NCBI GenBank assembly: GCA_934591815.1
Contig: CAKTPV010000002.1
Location: forward strand, 138,998-202,997
Direction: 5' to 3'
Source: an uncultured Oscillospiraceae bacterium
Lineage (GTDB): Bacteria > Bacillota > Clostridia > Oscillospirales > Oscillospiraceae
DNA length: 64,000 nt
The translations under genes and the position numbers were made by a program. Below are positions 55,316 to 64,000 of this stretch, piece by piece (positions within the stretch are counted from its first letter, which is position 1; each line of letters starts with the position of its first letter). The notes beneath the pieces were generated by a model that had not been told where the DNA came from, made no database searches, and saw only the letters and a list, made by a program, of their open reading frames with translations.

Positions 55316-57049
55316 ATGAAACAACTACTGGCAGAAAAACCAACACAACAGAATCCCGTGCAGGACCCCAACCGCACGCCCATGTCGCTGTCGGCGCTGT
55401 GGCAGCTTTGGAAGGATAACCTGAAGAGCTGGCGGCAGTACCGGGAGGAGCATCCCGACCTGTTTACGCTGAACCTGCAGGCGGGCGTCCGGCATCTGGC
55501 GGCACGGTGCAAGGAGATCCGGGGCAGCGCCCACCATCTGGTGGACGAGAGCCGCCGCAGCCGCTTCCCTGAATCGGAGCACGGCGCGGCGCAGCTGTTT
55601 CTGTTCTTCTGGAACAGCCTGCCCCGTCTGGGCGCCAACCTCCGCGAGCGGCTGAGCCAACGCCGCAAGCGGCTGATCCGCATCGGCGACCGGCAGCGCA
55701 GCTTCTTTGAGAAGATCAAGCTGCACCCGGCTGTCTTTCTGGCCTCGGCCATGGGCATCGCCGCCGCCGCGACCATCCTCTCCCTGTATACCATCGGCGC
55801 CCGTGCCGTCTACGACGGCAAGGATCTGGGCATCGTTTCCTCCCGGCAGGCGGTGGCGCTGGCGGTCACGGAGGTGGAGGGCATCACCCGCGAGACGCTG
55901 CAGGACAGCAGCTACAAGGTGGATCAGTCCCTGCTGGAGACCAAGACCGGCGTGTTCCTGCGTAAGGAGGTAACGTCGGAGGAGGACTTCCGGGACGAGC
56001 TGACCGACGAGCTGGGTCTGGTGGAGGACGCCTACGTCCTGTATGTGGACGGGGAAAGAGTCGTCGCTACCACGTTCCCCGGCGCACTGGACGACATTCT
56101 GGCGCAGCTGAAGCTGGGCTATCAGACGGAGGACACGGTAGACGCCTACTTTGTGGAGGATGTGGAGATCCGACAGGAGTATGTGGACACGTCCTACATT
56201 ATGAATCTGGGCTATATCGCCGAGATCCTCAACGCCACCAAGGAGGGTGAGGTCACCTACACCGTCAAGAGCGGCGACAGCTATTACAGCATCGCCGGTG
56301 AGTACGGCATCTCCATGGACACGCTGATGAAGATGAACCCGGGCTACGATCCCAAGATCCTCCGGGTGGGCGACGTGCTGACCATCAGCAACGCCGTACC
56401 CTACCTGACGGTGGTGAACGTGGAGCGGCAGAGCTATGTGCAGGATGTACCCTATCCCGTGGAGTACACCGACGACGCCTCCATGTATCAGGGCGAGTAT
56501 AAGGTCACGTCCCCCGGCGTCTACGGCAAGGCGGACGTCACCGCCAATGTCACCTATATCAACGGTACGGAGACGGAGCGGGAGATCGTGGCCAGCGTCA
56601 CCTTGTCCCAGCCGGTGACGGAGCAGCAGCTCCGCGGCACCAAGGAACGCCCCTCCTGGTATCCCACCGGCAGCTTCGGCTGGCCCTGCAACGGCATCAT
56701 CACGTCCTACTTCGGACGGCGCAACACCGGTATCCGCGGCGCCAGCACCTACCACGAGGCCATCGACATCGCCAACAGCTACGGCACGCCGATCTACGCC
56801 TCCGACGGCGGCACGGTGATCTACTCCGGCTGGATGGGCGGCTACGGCTATCTGGTGAAGATCGACCACGGCAACGGCTACGTCACCTACTACGGCCACA
56901 ACAGCTCGCTGATAGTCTCCGTGGGTGAGCACGTCCACAAGGGACAACAGATCGCCCGCATGGGCTCCACCGGCATTTCCAGCGGCAACCACTGCGACTT
57001 CCGCATCCAGCTGAACGGCACGTTCCTCAATCCGCTGAACTACCTGTGA
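55316..57049 (+). CDS. Membrane-anchored M23 peptidase-like protein with LysM and G5 domains
   Basis: 577-residue cell-wall protein. A cytoplasmic, basic N-terminus of about 140 residues is followed by one membrane span (about 145-165; VFLASAMGIAAAATILSLYTI), a linker domain, a LysM domain (about 318-365; YTVKSGDSYYSIAGEYGISMDTLMKMN), a G5 domain (about 370-445) and a C-terminal M23 domain (about 465-577). In M23 the zinc ligands are HxxxD and the last His of HxH. HEAID is intact, but the second motif reads HCDF, so a zinc-ligand His is replaced by Asp. It may be inactive or a regulatory/LytM-like factor. ATG at 55316 with AGGTGA at 7 bases. Confidence 0.88.
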   Translation: MKQLLAEKPTQQNPVQDPNRTPMSLSALWQLWKDNLKSWRQYREEHPDLFTLNLQAGVRHLAARCKEIRGSAHHLVDESRRSRFPESEHGAAQLFLFFWNSLPRLGANLRERLSQRRKRLIRIGDRQRSFFEKIKLHPAVFLASAMGIAAAATILSLYTIGARAVYDGKDLGIVSSRQAVALAVTEVEGITRETLQDSSYKVDQSLLETKTGVFLRKEVTSEEDFRDELTDELGLVEDAYVLYVDGERVVATTFPGALDDILAQLKLGYQTEDTVDAYFVEDVEIRQEYVDTSYIMNLGYIAEILNATKEGEVTYTVKSGDSYYSIAGEYGISMDTLMKMNPGYDPKILRVGDVLTISNAVPYLTVVNVERQSYVQDVPYPVEYTDDASMYQGEYKVTSPGVYGKADVTANVTYINGTETEREIVASVTLSQPVTEQQLRGTKERPSWYPTGSFGWPCNGIITSYFGRRNTGIRGASTYHEAIDIANSYGTPIYASDGGTVIYSGWMGGYGYLVKIDHGNGYVTYYGHNSSLIVSVGEHVHKGQQIARMGSTGISSGNHCDFRIQLNGTFLNPLNYL

Positions 57050-57066
57050 GCCTCTGTGACCGACAG

Positions 57067-57096
57067 TTGACGAGAACCGATTTCCCGTGCTATAAT
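57067..57096 (+). promoter_or_regulatory. Promoter of the 59-residue surface peptide gene
   Basis: -35 TTGACG (57067-57072), 18-base spacer, perfect -10 TATAAT (57091-57096). Confidence 0.7.
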
Positions 57097-57127
57097 GTAC
57101 GCACTTATGAATAGCGAGGTGAAAAGG

Positions 57128-57307
57128 ATGAAAAAGCTTCTCTGCCTGCTGACTTTGGTGTGCTGTCTGGCGATGAGCCTGTCTGTCGCCTACGCCAGCC
57201 CCCTCACCGGGGACACCAGCAACATGAGACTGTGGATCGCCATGATCGTTGTCGCTGTGGTGCTTCTGGTGGTACTGGTCATCATAGGCGCCAAGAAAAA
57301 GAAGTAA
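57128..57307 (+). CDS. Small protein: signal peptide joined directly to a sortase-type sorting signal
   Basis: 59-residue protein. The N-terminal signal peptide (KKLLCLLTLVCCLAMSLSVAYA, about 1-23) is followed at once by SPLTGDTSNMRLW (LPxTG-like motif with T-G-D), a membrane segment (about 36-54; IAMIVVAVVLLVVLVIIG) and a KKKK tail. This is the layout of a cell-wall sorting signal with almost no cargo between the two targeting sequences. The gene has its own good promoter and terminator and GAGGTG before the ATG, so it is probably expressed. A plain two-span membrane peptide is the alternative reading. Confidence 0.7.
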   Translation: MKKLLCLLTLVCCLAMSLSVAYASPLTGDTSNMRLWIAMIVVAVVLLVVLVIIGAKKKK

Positions 57308-57316
57308 AACTGCATG

Positions 57317-57358
57317 AAAAGACTCCCGCAGCCAATGGGCCGCGGGAGTCTTTTTCTG
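57317..57358 (+). terminator. Terminator of the small surface peptide gene
   Basis: AAAAGACTCCCGC (57317-57329) pairs with GCGGGAGTCTTTT (57342-57354) and inner GCC/GGC, followed by T residues. The 100 bases to rpsT hold nothing else I can name. Confidence 0.85.
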
Positions 57359-57455
57359 TGCGGTGTGCCGCTGCCGGCGGGCAGGGAGGGGCACTGCACC
57401 CTCCTGCGGACAAAGCAAAACGGGCATCCTTTCGGATACCCGTTGAGTTTGGTCA

Positions 57456-57719
57456 TCAGCCAATGTTGTTCAGCTTCAGCGTCAGCGCGCTCTTCTTGTG
57501 AGCCGCGTTGTTCTTGTGCAGCAGACCCTTGGCAGCAGCCTTGTCGATCGCCTTGACTGCGACCTTGTAAGTGCCCTCGGCCTCGGTGCGATTGCCTTCA
57601 ACGGCAGCAGCCTCGAACTTCTTGATAGCAGTCTTCAGTGCGGACTTATTGGCTTTGTTGCGAGCATTTCTCGCCTCTGCCACCAGAACACGCTTCTTAG
57701 CAGACTTGATATTCGGCAA
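57456..57719 (-). CDS. rpsT: 30S ribosomal protein S20
   Basis: 87-residue S20, three-helix 16S rRNA-binding protein. Begins PNIKSAKKRVLVAEARNARN and ends HKNNAAHKKSALTLKLN, both typical. The start is TTG at 57719, with GGGAGGTG 7 bases upstream; no ATG is available in the right place. A TTG start on rpsT is known from other bacteria and is linked to autoregulation. Lys/Ala-rich as expected. Confidence 0.95.
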   Translation of the reverse strand: MPNIKSAKKRVLVAEARNARNKANKSALKTAIKKFEAAAVEGNRTEAEGTYKVAVKAIDKAAAKGLLHKNNAAHKKSALTLKLNNIG

Positions 57720-57783
57720 ACCAAACACCTCCCCGACATCAGATTTTTTATACGCAGAAAAGAAGACTTCCACGCAGGATGAT

Positions 57784-57812
57784 ATTTTAGCATCATTGCT
57801 CAGAAAATGCAA
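57784..57812 (-). promoter_or_regulatory. rpsT promoter
   Basis: Minus strand: -35 TTGCAT (57807-57812), 17-base spacer, -10 TAAAAT (57784-57789). Confidence 0.65.
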
Positions 57813-57920
57813 GACTTTTTTGCAATTTTGACTCAGATTTTCGCATAAATCTATTTTAAGTGGTCATCCTACCCGTAAGCCACAACATTTTGTGTTCAGA
57901 AGGGAGCGTTTGCCACAACA

Positions 57921-58820
57921 ATGACCGTACCTCGTACCGATCTGGCGCTGGAGGCCGCCGACGATCTGGCCGCCCGCACCAAAAATATTTCGCCGCCGGA
58001 GGGCATCCGGCGACTGGAGAGCCTACAGGAGGGCTACGCCGTCACCGACATCCGTATCACCAACAATGCCGGCGCGCAGGCGCTGGGCAGGCCGGTGGGC
58101 CGCTATATCACCGTGGATCTCCGCCCTTACTTTGACCGGCAGCGCACCTTTTTCCACCGGGCGGTCTGGTGCATCGCCCAGCAGCTGCGCGCCCTGCTGC
58201 CCGACGCAGGCCCCCGCTCCCAGATCCTTGTGGCGGGTCTGGGCAACCGCGCCATGACCCCCGACGCCATCGGCCCCACCGCCGTGGAGAACCTGCTGGT
58301 GACGCGGCACATGGTACGCACTCTGCCCCGGCAGTTTCGGGGCTTCACCCCTGTCTCCGCCCTGTGTACCGGCGTGCTGGCCCGCACGGGGCTGGAAACG
58401 CTGGAGCTGATACAGGGGGCGGCGGCGCACATCCGCCCTACCGCCGTCATCGCCATCGACGCGCTGGCCGCACGCAGCCGGGACCGGCTCTGCGCCACGG
58501 TGCAGCTCAGCGACACGGGACTGACCCCCGGCTCCGGTGTGGGCAACCACCGCCGTGCCGTGGACCGGGCGGCGCTGGGCGTACCGGTCATCGCCGTGGG
58601 CGTCCCCACGGTCATCGACGGCGCTACCCTGTGCGCGGATCTGCTGGAGGAGGCGGGCTGTCCCCGGCAGACGCCGTGCGGCCGGGGTGCCGACCTGTTC
58701 GTTACGCCGCAGGACATCGACCAGCGCGTGACGGAGCTGGGGCGCATGGTGGGCTACGGCATCACGCTGGCCCTTCAGCGCGGCCTGACGCTGGAGGACG
58801 TCACGGGCCTTCTGGGGTGA
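57921..58820 (+). CDS. gpr: Germination protease (GPR endopeptidase)
   Basis: 299-residue GPR, the aspartic-type protease that degrades small acid-soluble spore proteins at germination. The N-terminal PRTDLALEA is the usual propeptide region. The core has LVAGLGNRAMTPDAIGPTAVENLLVTRH (about residues 103-130), IAIDALAARS (about 175-185), DTGLTPGSGVGNHR and IAVGVPTVIDGA (about 228-240). Shorter than the Bacillus enzyme (about 370) but normal for Clostridia. It diverges from rpsT; the pairing is common in Firmicutes. No clear sigma-G boxes were identified. Confidence 0.94.
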   Translation: MTVPRTDLALEAADDLAARTKNISPPEGIRRLESLQEGYAVTDIRITNNAGAQALGRPVGRYITVDLRPYFDRQRTFFHRAVWCIAQQLRALLPDAGPRSQILVAGLGNRAMTPDAIGPTAVENLLVTRHMVRTLPRQFRGFTPVSALCTGVLARTGLETLELIQGAAAHIRPTAVIAIDALAARSRDRLCATVQLSDTGLTPGSGVGNHRRAVDRAALGVPVIAVGVPTVIDGATLCADLLEEAGCPRQTPCGRGADLFVTPQDIDQRVTELGRMVGYGITLALQRGLTLEDVTGLLG

Positions 58821-58827
58821 TCGGCTC

Positions 58828-58856
58828 TTGCAAAATCCGCCCTTCCGCGCTACAAT
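58828..58856 (+). promoter_or_regulatory. nadE promoter
   Basis: -35 TTGCAA (58828-58833), 17-base spacer, -10 TACAAT (58851-58856), 34 bases before nadE. Confidence 0.65.
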
Positions 58857-58889
58857 AGCTCCAAAGAAACGACAAGGGAGGGCGACCCT

Positions 58890-59660
58890 ATGGAATTCAA
58901 TCCTCAGTTACAGCTGGCAGGTCTGCTGGAGTGGATGCACACCCAGCTGGAGGCGTGTCACGGGCGTACCGCCGTCATCGGCATCTCCGGCGGCAAGGAC
59001 AGCTCCACCGTGGCGGCGCTGGCCACCGCCGCCTATGGACGGGAGCGCGTGTACGGCGTGCTGATGCCCGACGGCGTACAGCCGGACATCGACTACTCCC
59101 AGGCGCTGGTGGAGCATCTGCGCATCCCCCACTGCACCATCAACATCCACGACGCGGTACAGGGCGTGCTGGCGGAGATGGAGCGGGTAGGGCTGACACC
59201 CAGCCGCCAGACCGTCGTAAATCTGCCCAGCCGCATCCGTATGTCCACCCTGTACGCCGTGGCCCAGTCGCTGGACGGCGGGGTGGTCATCAACACCAGC
59301 AACCTGTCGGAGGACTGGGTGGGCTACTGCACCATCTACGGCGACAGTGCCGGCGCCTTCTCACCGCTGGGTATGTACACCACGGAGGAGGTCATCGCGC
59401 TGGGCCGTCAGCTGGGCCTGCCGGAGAAGTTCCTCATCAAGCCGCCCTCCGACGGCTTGACCGGCCTTACCGACGAGGACAATCTGGGCTTCACCTACCA
59501 TGCGGTGAACGAGTACGTCCGCCGTGGCGTGGTGGACCCCGCCATCAAGGAGCAGATCGACGCCAAGCACCGCGCCAGCCGTTTCAAGTTCCAGACCATC
59601 CCCGTGTACCACAACGGGCTGCCCATGGCGCTGGAGGATGAGACCAACTACTATAAATAA
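58890..59660 (+). CDS. nadE: NAD+ synthase (ammonia-dependent)
   Basis: 256-residue NAD synthase making NAD from deamido-NAD. The ATP pyrophosphatase loop GISGGKDSSTVAALA is at about residues 31-45. NLPSRIRMSTLYAVAQ, NTSNLSEDWVGYCTIYGDSAGAFSPLG (about 134-160) and KPPSDGLTGLTDEDNLGF (about 190-207) are characteristic. No glutaminase domain is present, so it uses ammonia. Monocistronic, with promoter and two terminators. It complements pncB at 32796-34247. Confidence 0.95.
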   Translation: MEFNPQLQLAGLLEWMHTQLEACHGRTAVIGISGGKDSSTVAALATAAYGRERVYGVLMPDGVQPDIDYSQALVEHLRIPHCTINIHDAVQGVLAEMERVGLTPSRQTVVNLPSRIRMSTLYAVAQSLDGGVVINTSNLSEDWVGYCTIYGDSAGAFSPLGMYTTEEVIALGRQLGLPEKFLIKPPSDGLTGLTDEDNLGFTYHAVNEYVRRGVVDPAIKEQIDAKHRASRFKFQTIPVYHNGLPMALEDETNYYK

Positions 59661-59662
59661 GT

Positions 59663-59700
59663 AAAACACACCCTGCGCCTCAGGACGCAGGGTGTGTTTT
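59663..59700 (+). terminator. nadE terminator 1
   Basis: 15-bp stem AAAACACACCCTGCG (59663-59677) with 59686-59700, 8-base loop, T-run; directly after the stop codon. Confidence 0.9.
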
Positions 59701-59715
59701 CTTGCTTTGCCGCAG

Positions 59716-59755
59716 CACAGAAGAAGCCCCGCCGACTGGCGGGGCTTCTTCTGTG
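59716..59755. terminator. Second hairpin in tandem
   Basis: 18-bp perfect stem (59716-59733 with 59738-59755), 4-base loop. It backs up the first terminator. The following 128 bases to rnhA show only a weak TCATGA-N5-TCATGA hairpin that could end rnhA. Confidence 0.75.
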
Positions 59756-59883
59756 TGTTTTGTGTGTTAGGAGAGAGAGAAAATCACATAAGGAAGGGAA
59801 GTTCCTTTGGATGCTGTTATATTATCCAGAAAAATTGGCAAAATCATGAATCTCTCATGAACTTTTTGTGAATTTCCCTGTTT

Positions 59884-60321
59884 TTATTGGAATTTCTTGC
59901 TCTCTGCCACCGCCATCTGGTCACAGCGGTTGTTCTTCTCGTTCTCCGCATGGCCCTTGACCCAATGATAGTGCATCTCGTGCCGGTCTGTCAGCGCCAG
60001 CAGCCGCTCCCACAGGTCGGGGTTCAGCGCCGGCTTTTTATCGGATTTGATCCAGCCCCGCTTCTGCCAACCCTTGGCCCAGCCCTTGGACAGCCCGTCG
60101 ATGACGTATTTGGAGTCGGAGTACAGCTCCACCACGCAGGACTCCTTCAGCAGCGCCAGCGCCTCGATAACGGCGGTCAGCTCCATTCGGTTGTTGGTGG
60201 TGTCCGCCGCGCCGCCGGACAGCTCCTTCTCCGTCTCCTTATAGCGGAGGATGGCTCCCCAGCCGCCGGGCCCGGGATTGCCGCTGCAAGCGCCGTCGGT
60301 GTAGATAGTTACTGTTTTCAT
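59884..60321 (-). CDS. rnhA: Ribonuclease HI
   Basis: 145-residue RNase H1, cleaving RNA in RNA-DNA hybrids. The acidic catalytic residues are visible: Asp in [16 protein letters not shown] (about 8), Glu in [13 protein letters not shown] (about 48), Asp in [11 protein letters not shown] (about 69) and the final Asp in NNRCDQMA (about 134), plus the HYHWVKGH loop with the catalytic His. Full length and intact. Just upstream is a second copy of its first codons (60318-60485), so the promoter region may have been displaced by an insertion. Confidence 0.95.
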   Translation of the reverse strand: MKTVTIYTDGACSGNPGPGGWGAILRYKETEKELSGGAADTTNNRMELTAVIEALALLKESCVVELYSDSKYVIDGLSKGWAKGWQKRGWIKSDKKPALNPDLWERLLALTDRHEMHYHWVKGHAENEKNNRCDQMAVAESKKFQ

Positions 60322-60485
60322 TTAGATATCGTTCCTCGCTGCCGCGCCATGCTTTTGCCTGCTTTGTCCGACGGCGCTTGCTTGTCATCCCCGAGCGGTT
60401 GCCGCGCCAGCGGCGAGCGAGTGGGGACATTTTGCAAAGCGGCGAAGCCTGCTTTGCCGTCGGTGTATATTTCAACTGTTTTCAT
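60318..60485 (-). pseudogene. Duplicated 5' end of rnhA fused to unrelated sequence
   Basis: 55-codon frame starting MKTVEIYTDGK, nearly identical to the rnhA start ([11 protein letters not shown]), then reading into unrelated sequence until a stop that overlaps the true rnhA ATG. About 27 of the first 30 bases are alike in the two copies. The inserted part contains a GCAAAGC/GCTTTGC stem. It looks like the scar of a small insertion or duplication. Confidence 0.6.
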
Positions 60486-60566
60486 AAGTTTCTCGTTTCT
60501 CGCTGTCTCTCCGGTTTTTAAGGTGTTGCTTCTCCCGCGTCGGCGGACACTTTCTGTCTCCGACGG

Positions 60567-60598
60567 CCCCATTTCTTTCAGCAGCGAAAGAAATGGGG
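60567..60598. repeat. Perfect 13-bp stem-loop between trmO and rnhA
   Basis: CCCCATTTCTTTC (60567-60579) and GAAAGAAATGGGG (60586-60598), 6-base loop, no T-run. It may be a dispersed palindromic element or a processing site after trmO. Confidence 0.5.
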
Positions 60599-60613
60599 GA
60601 AAGAACGCCCGCC

Positions 60614-61285
60614 TTATTCTACCTCCAGAACGGTCAGCACGCCGCCCTCCACGCGGAAGCGGATGTTCCGTCCGCCGTAGGCCATGCCGTAGACCCGCGC
60701 CGGGTCGTCCTGATACCGGGGTCGGGGGTCGTTGGCCAGCACCGACAGCAAGCCCTGCCGCTGCGCCTCCGGAACGGCGTCCAGCAGCGGCGCCGGACAT
60801 TCCACCGTCAGCCTTTCTCCCGCCAGACCGGCGGTAAACCCGCCGGCGGCATCGGGATGGCTGTCCGTATATGCCAGATACGGCTTGATGTCAAAGATGG
60901 GCGTCCCGCTGACCAGATCGGCGCCCCGCACATGGAGCACCGGCCCCTCCGGCGTATCCCATTCGATACGCTCCAGCGCCACGGAGGACAGCCCCAGCCC
61001 GTTGGGACGGAAGGGGGAGCGGGTGGCGAATACGCCCATGCGGGTATTGCCTCCCAGACGGGGCGGCCGGACGGTAGGCGACCATTCCTGCCGCAGCGCC
61101 CGGTCAAACTGCCAGATCAGCCAGATGTGGGAGAAATCCTCCAGACCCCGCAGCGCCGCCGGGTCGCGGTAGGGCGGCTCGAACACGATGCGTCCGGGGC
61201 AGGCGGCCACGCCGCTCTGCCGCGGTACGCCGAATTTCTCTGCAAAGGGCGTCTCTATATGGGCGACCGGTGTGATGTCCGCCAT
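60614..61285 (-). CDS. trmO: tRNA-Thr (m6t6A37) methyltransferase
   Basis: 223-residue TrmO/TsaA protein, which N6-methylates t6A37 in tRNA-Thr(GGU) using S-adenosylmethionine. The N-terminal beta-barrel domain has FGVPRQSG (about 18), FSHIWLIWQFD (about 51-61), GVFATRSPFRPNGLGLSSV (about 84-102) and GADLVSGTPIFDIKPYL. The C-terminal DPRPRY motif is at about residue 187. The cognate tRNA-Thr(GGT) gene is also in this window. Last gene of the gyrA operon. Confidence 0.92.
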   Translation of the reverse strand: MADITPVAHIETPFAEKFGVPRQSGVAACPGRIVFEPPYRDPAALRGLEDFSHIWLIWQFDRALRQEWSPTVRPPRLGGNTRMGVFATRSPFRPNGLGLSSVALERIEWDTPEGPVLHVRGADLVSGTPIFDIKPYLAYTDSHPDAAGGFTAGLAGERLTVECPAPLLDAVPEAQRQGLLSVLANDPRPRYQDDPARVYGMAYGGRNIRFRVEGGVLTVLEVE

Positions 61286-61286
61286 A

Positions 61287-61624
61287 TCAGCGCTCCCGCA
61301 TTCCCGTGTCGGTGAGGTGGGCTGTGATGTCCTTGGGCAGACGGCAGAGCCGCACCACCTCGCCGGCCACGATGATGACCATCCCCGCCACGATGACCCA
61401 GATGTTTTTCATGGAGCTGGCCGTGAAGAACATCAGAAGCAGCACCAGCAGCAGCCCCATGTTGATGCGGCCGTTGCCCTCCTCGATCTGTCGGAGCGCC
61501 TCATCCTTCTCATAGATGACCTTGTTGTACACAAACTGGCTTTTTGCCGCCGCGTTGTGGTACATCGTCTTTGTAAAGTACTGCCAGCGGCTCAGCGGCA
61601 CCATGGCCTCCCGTGGTGCGCTGT

Positions 61625-61628
<4 letters not shown>
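61287..61628 (-). CDS. Small membrane protein of unknown function
   Basis: 113-residue protein not recognised. The N-terminal ~55 residues are polar and probably helical ([31 protein letters not shown]), followed by two membrane segments (about 57-72, [16 protein letters not shown], and 75-92, [18 protein letters not shown]) and a short tail. The ATG overlaps the gyrA stop (ATGA) and trmO begins one base after its stop, so the three genes are tightly coupled. Coupling to gyrA suggests steady housekeeping expression. Confidence 0.75.

Positions 61629-64000
<2,372 letters not shown>

Overview
The window reads as chromosome of a GC-rich, endospore-forming member of the Clostridia, most likely Oscillospiraceae (the Dysosmobacter / Oscillibacter / Flavonifractor / Intestinimonas neighbourhood). 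The evidence is sporulation genes (spoIIP, gpr), tRNAs with encoded CCA, a THF riboswitch, an AbfD-type butyrate route and a BspA-like surface protein. The genus is an inference; no rRNA is present.

Layout. 1-2561 (minus): dusB, an ECF sigma factor, a membrane anti-sigma-like protein and queT form a translationally coupled operon. 2673-2935: tRNA-Asp and tRNA-Thr behind a consensus promoter. 2954-7530: a decayed integrative element beside tRNA-Thr, with two tyrosine recombinases, an excisionase-like HTH protein, gene scraps and a run of inverted repeats. 7710-32556: a 25-kb catabolic island. 32796-36956: pncB, cls, thiN and a DUF4430 lipoprotein. 37028-43570: the folate/C1 region, folT-folC under a THF riboswitch, divergent from fhs-fchA-folD. 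43617-51846: spoIIP, a large repeat-bearing LRR protein, a BilS-like flavodoxin and ppdK. 52113-64000: housekeeping genes (holB, ricT, HAD phosphatase, M23 peptidase, rpsT, gpr, nadE, rnhA, trmO, gyrA).

The island is the main interest. Two operons diverge from 18247-18567. Each sigma-A promoter is followed at the same distance by a nearly identical AAAAACGTTTT palindrome, a plausible operator for the LacI-family regulator at 7710-8786. The minus operon encodes an RbsABC-type importer, an IolM-like zinc dehydrogenase, an aldo/keto reductase, a sugar epimerase and two paralogous amidohydrolases. The 13-gene plus operon encodes an IolN-like hydrolase, an IolO-like epimerase and a UxaE-like tagaturonate epimerase. 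It continues with a split transketolase, a 4-hydroxybutyrate-dehydrogenase-like Fe-ADH, crotonase, CoA-transferase, 4-hydroxybutyryl-CoA dehydratase, thioesterase, acyl-CoA dehydrogenase and EtfBA. Together they suggest cyclitol (inositol-type) uptake, oxidation, ring opening and epimerisation to fructuronate, coupled in one transcript to a C4-acyl-CoA/butyrate module. My inference is that the transketolase links the two halves by removing a C2 unit from fructuronate to leave a four-carbon aldehyde acid. That link is untested.
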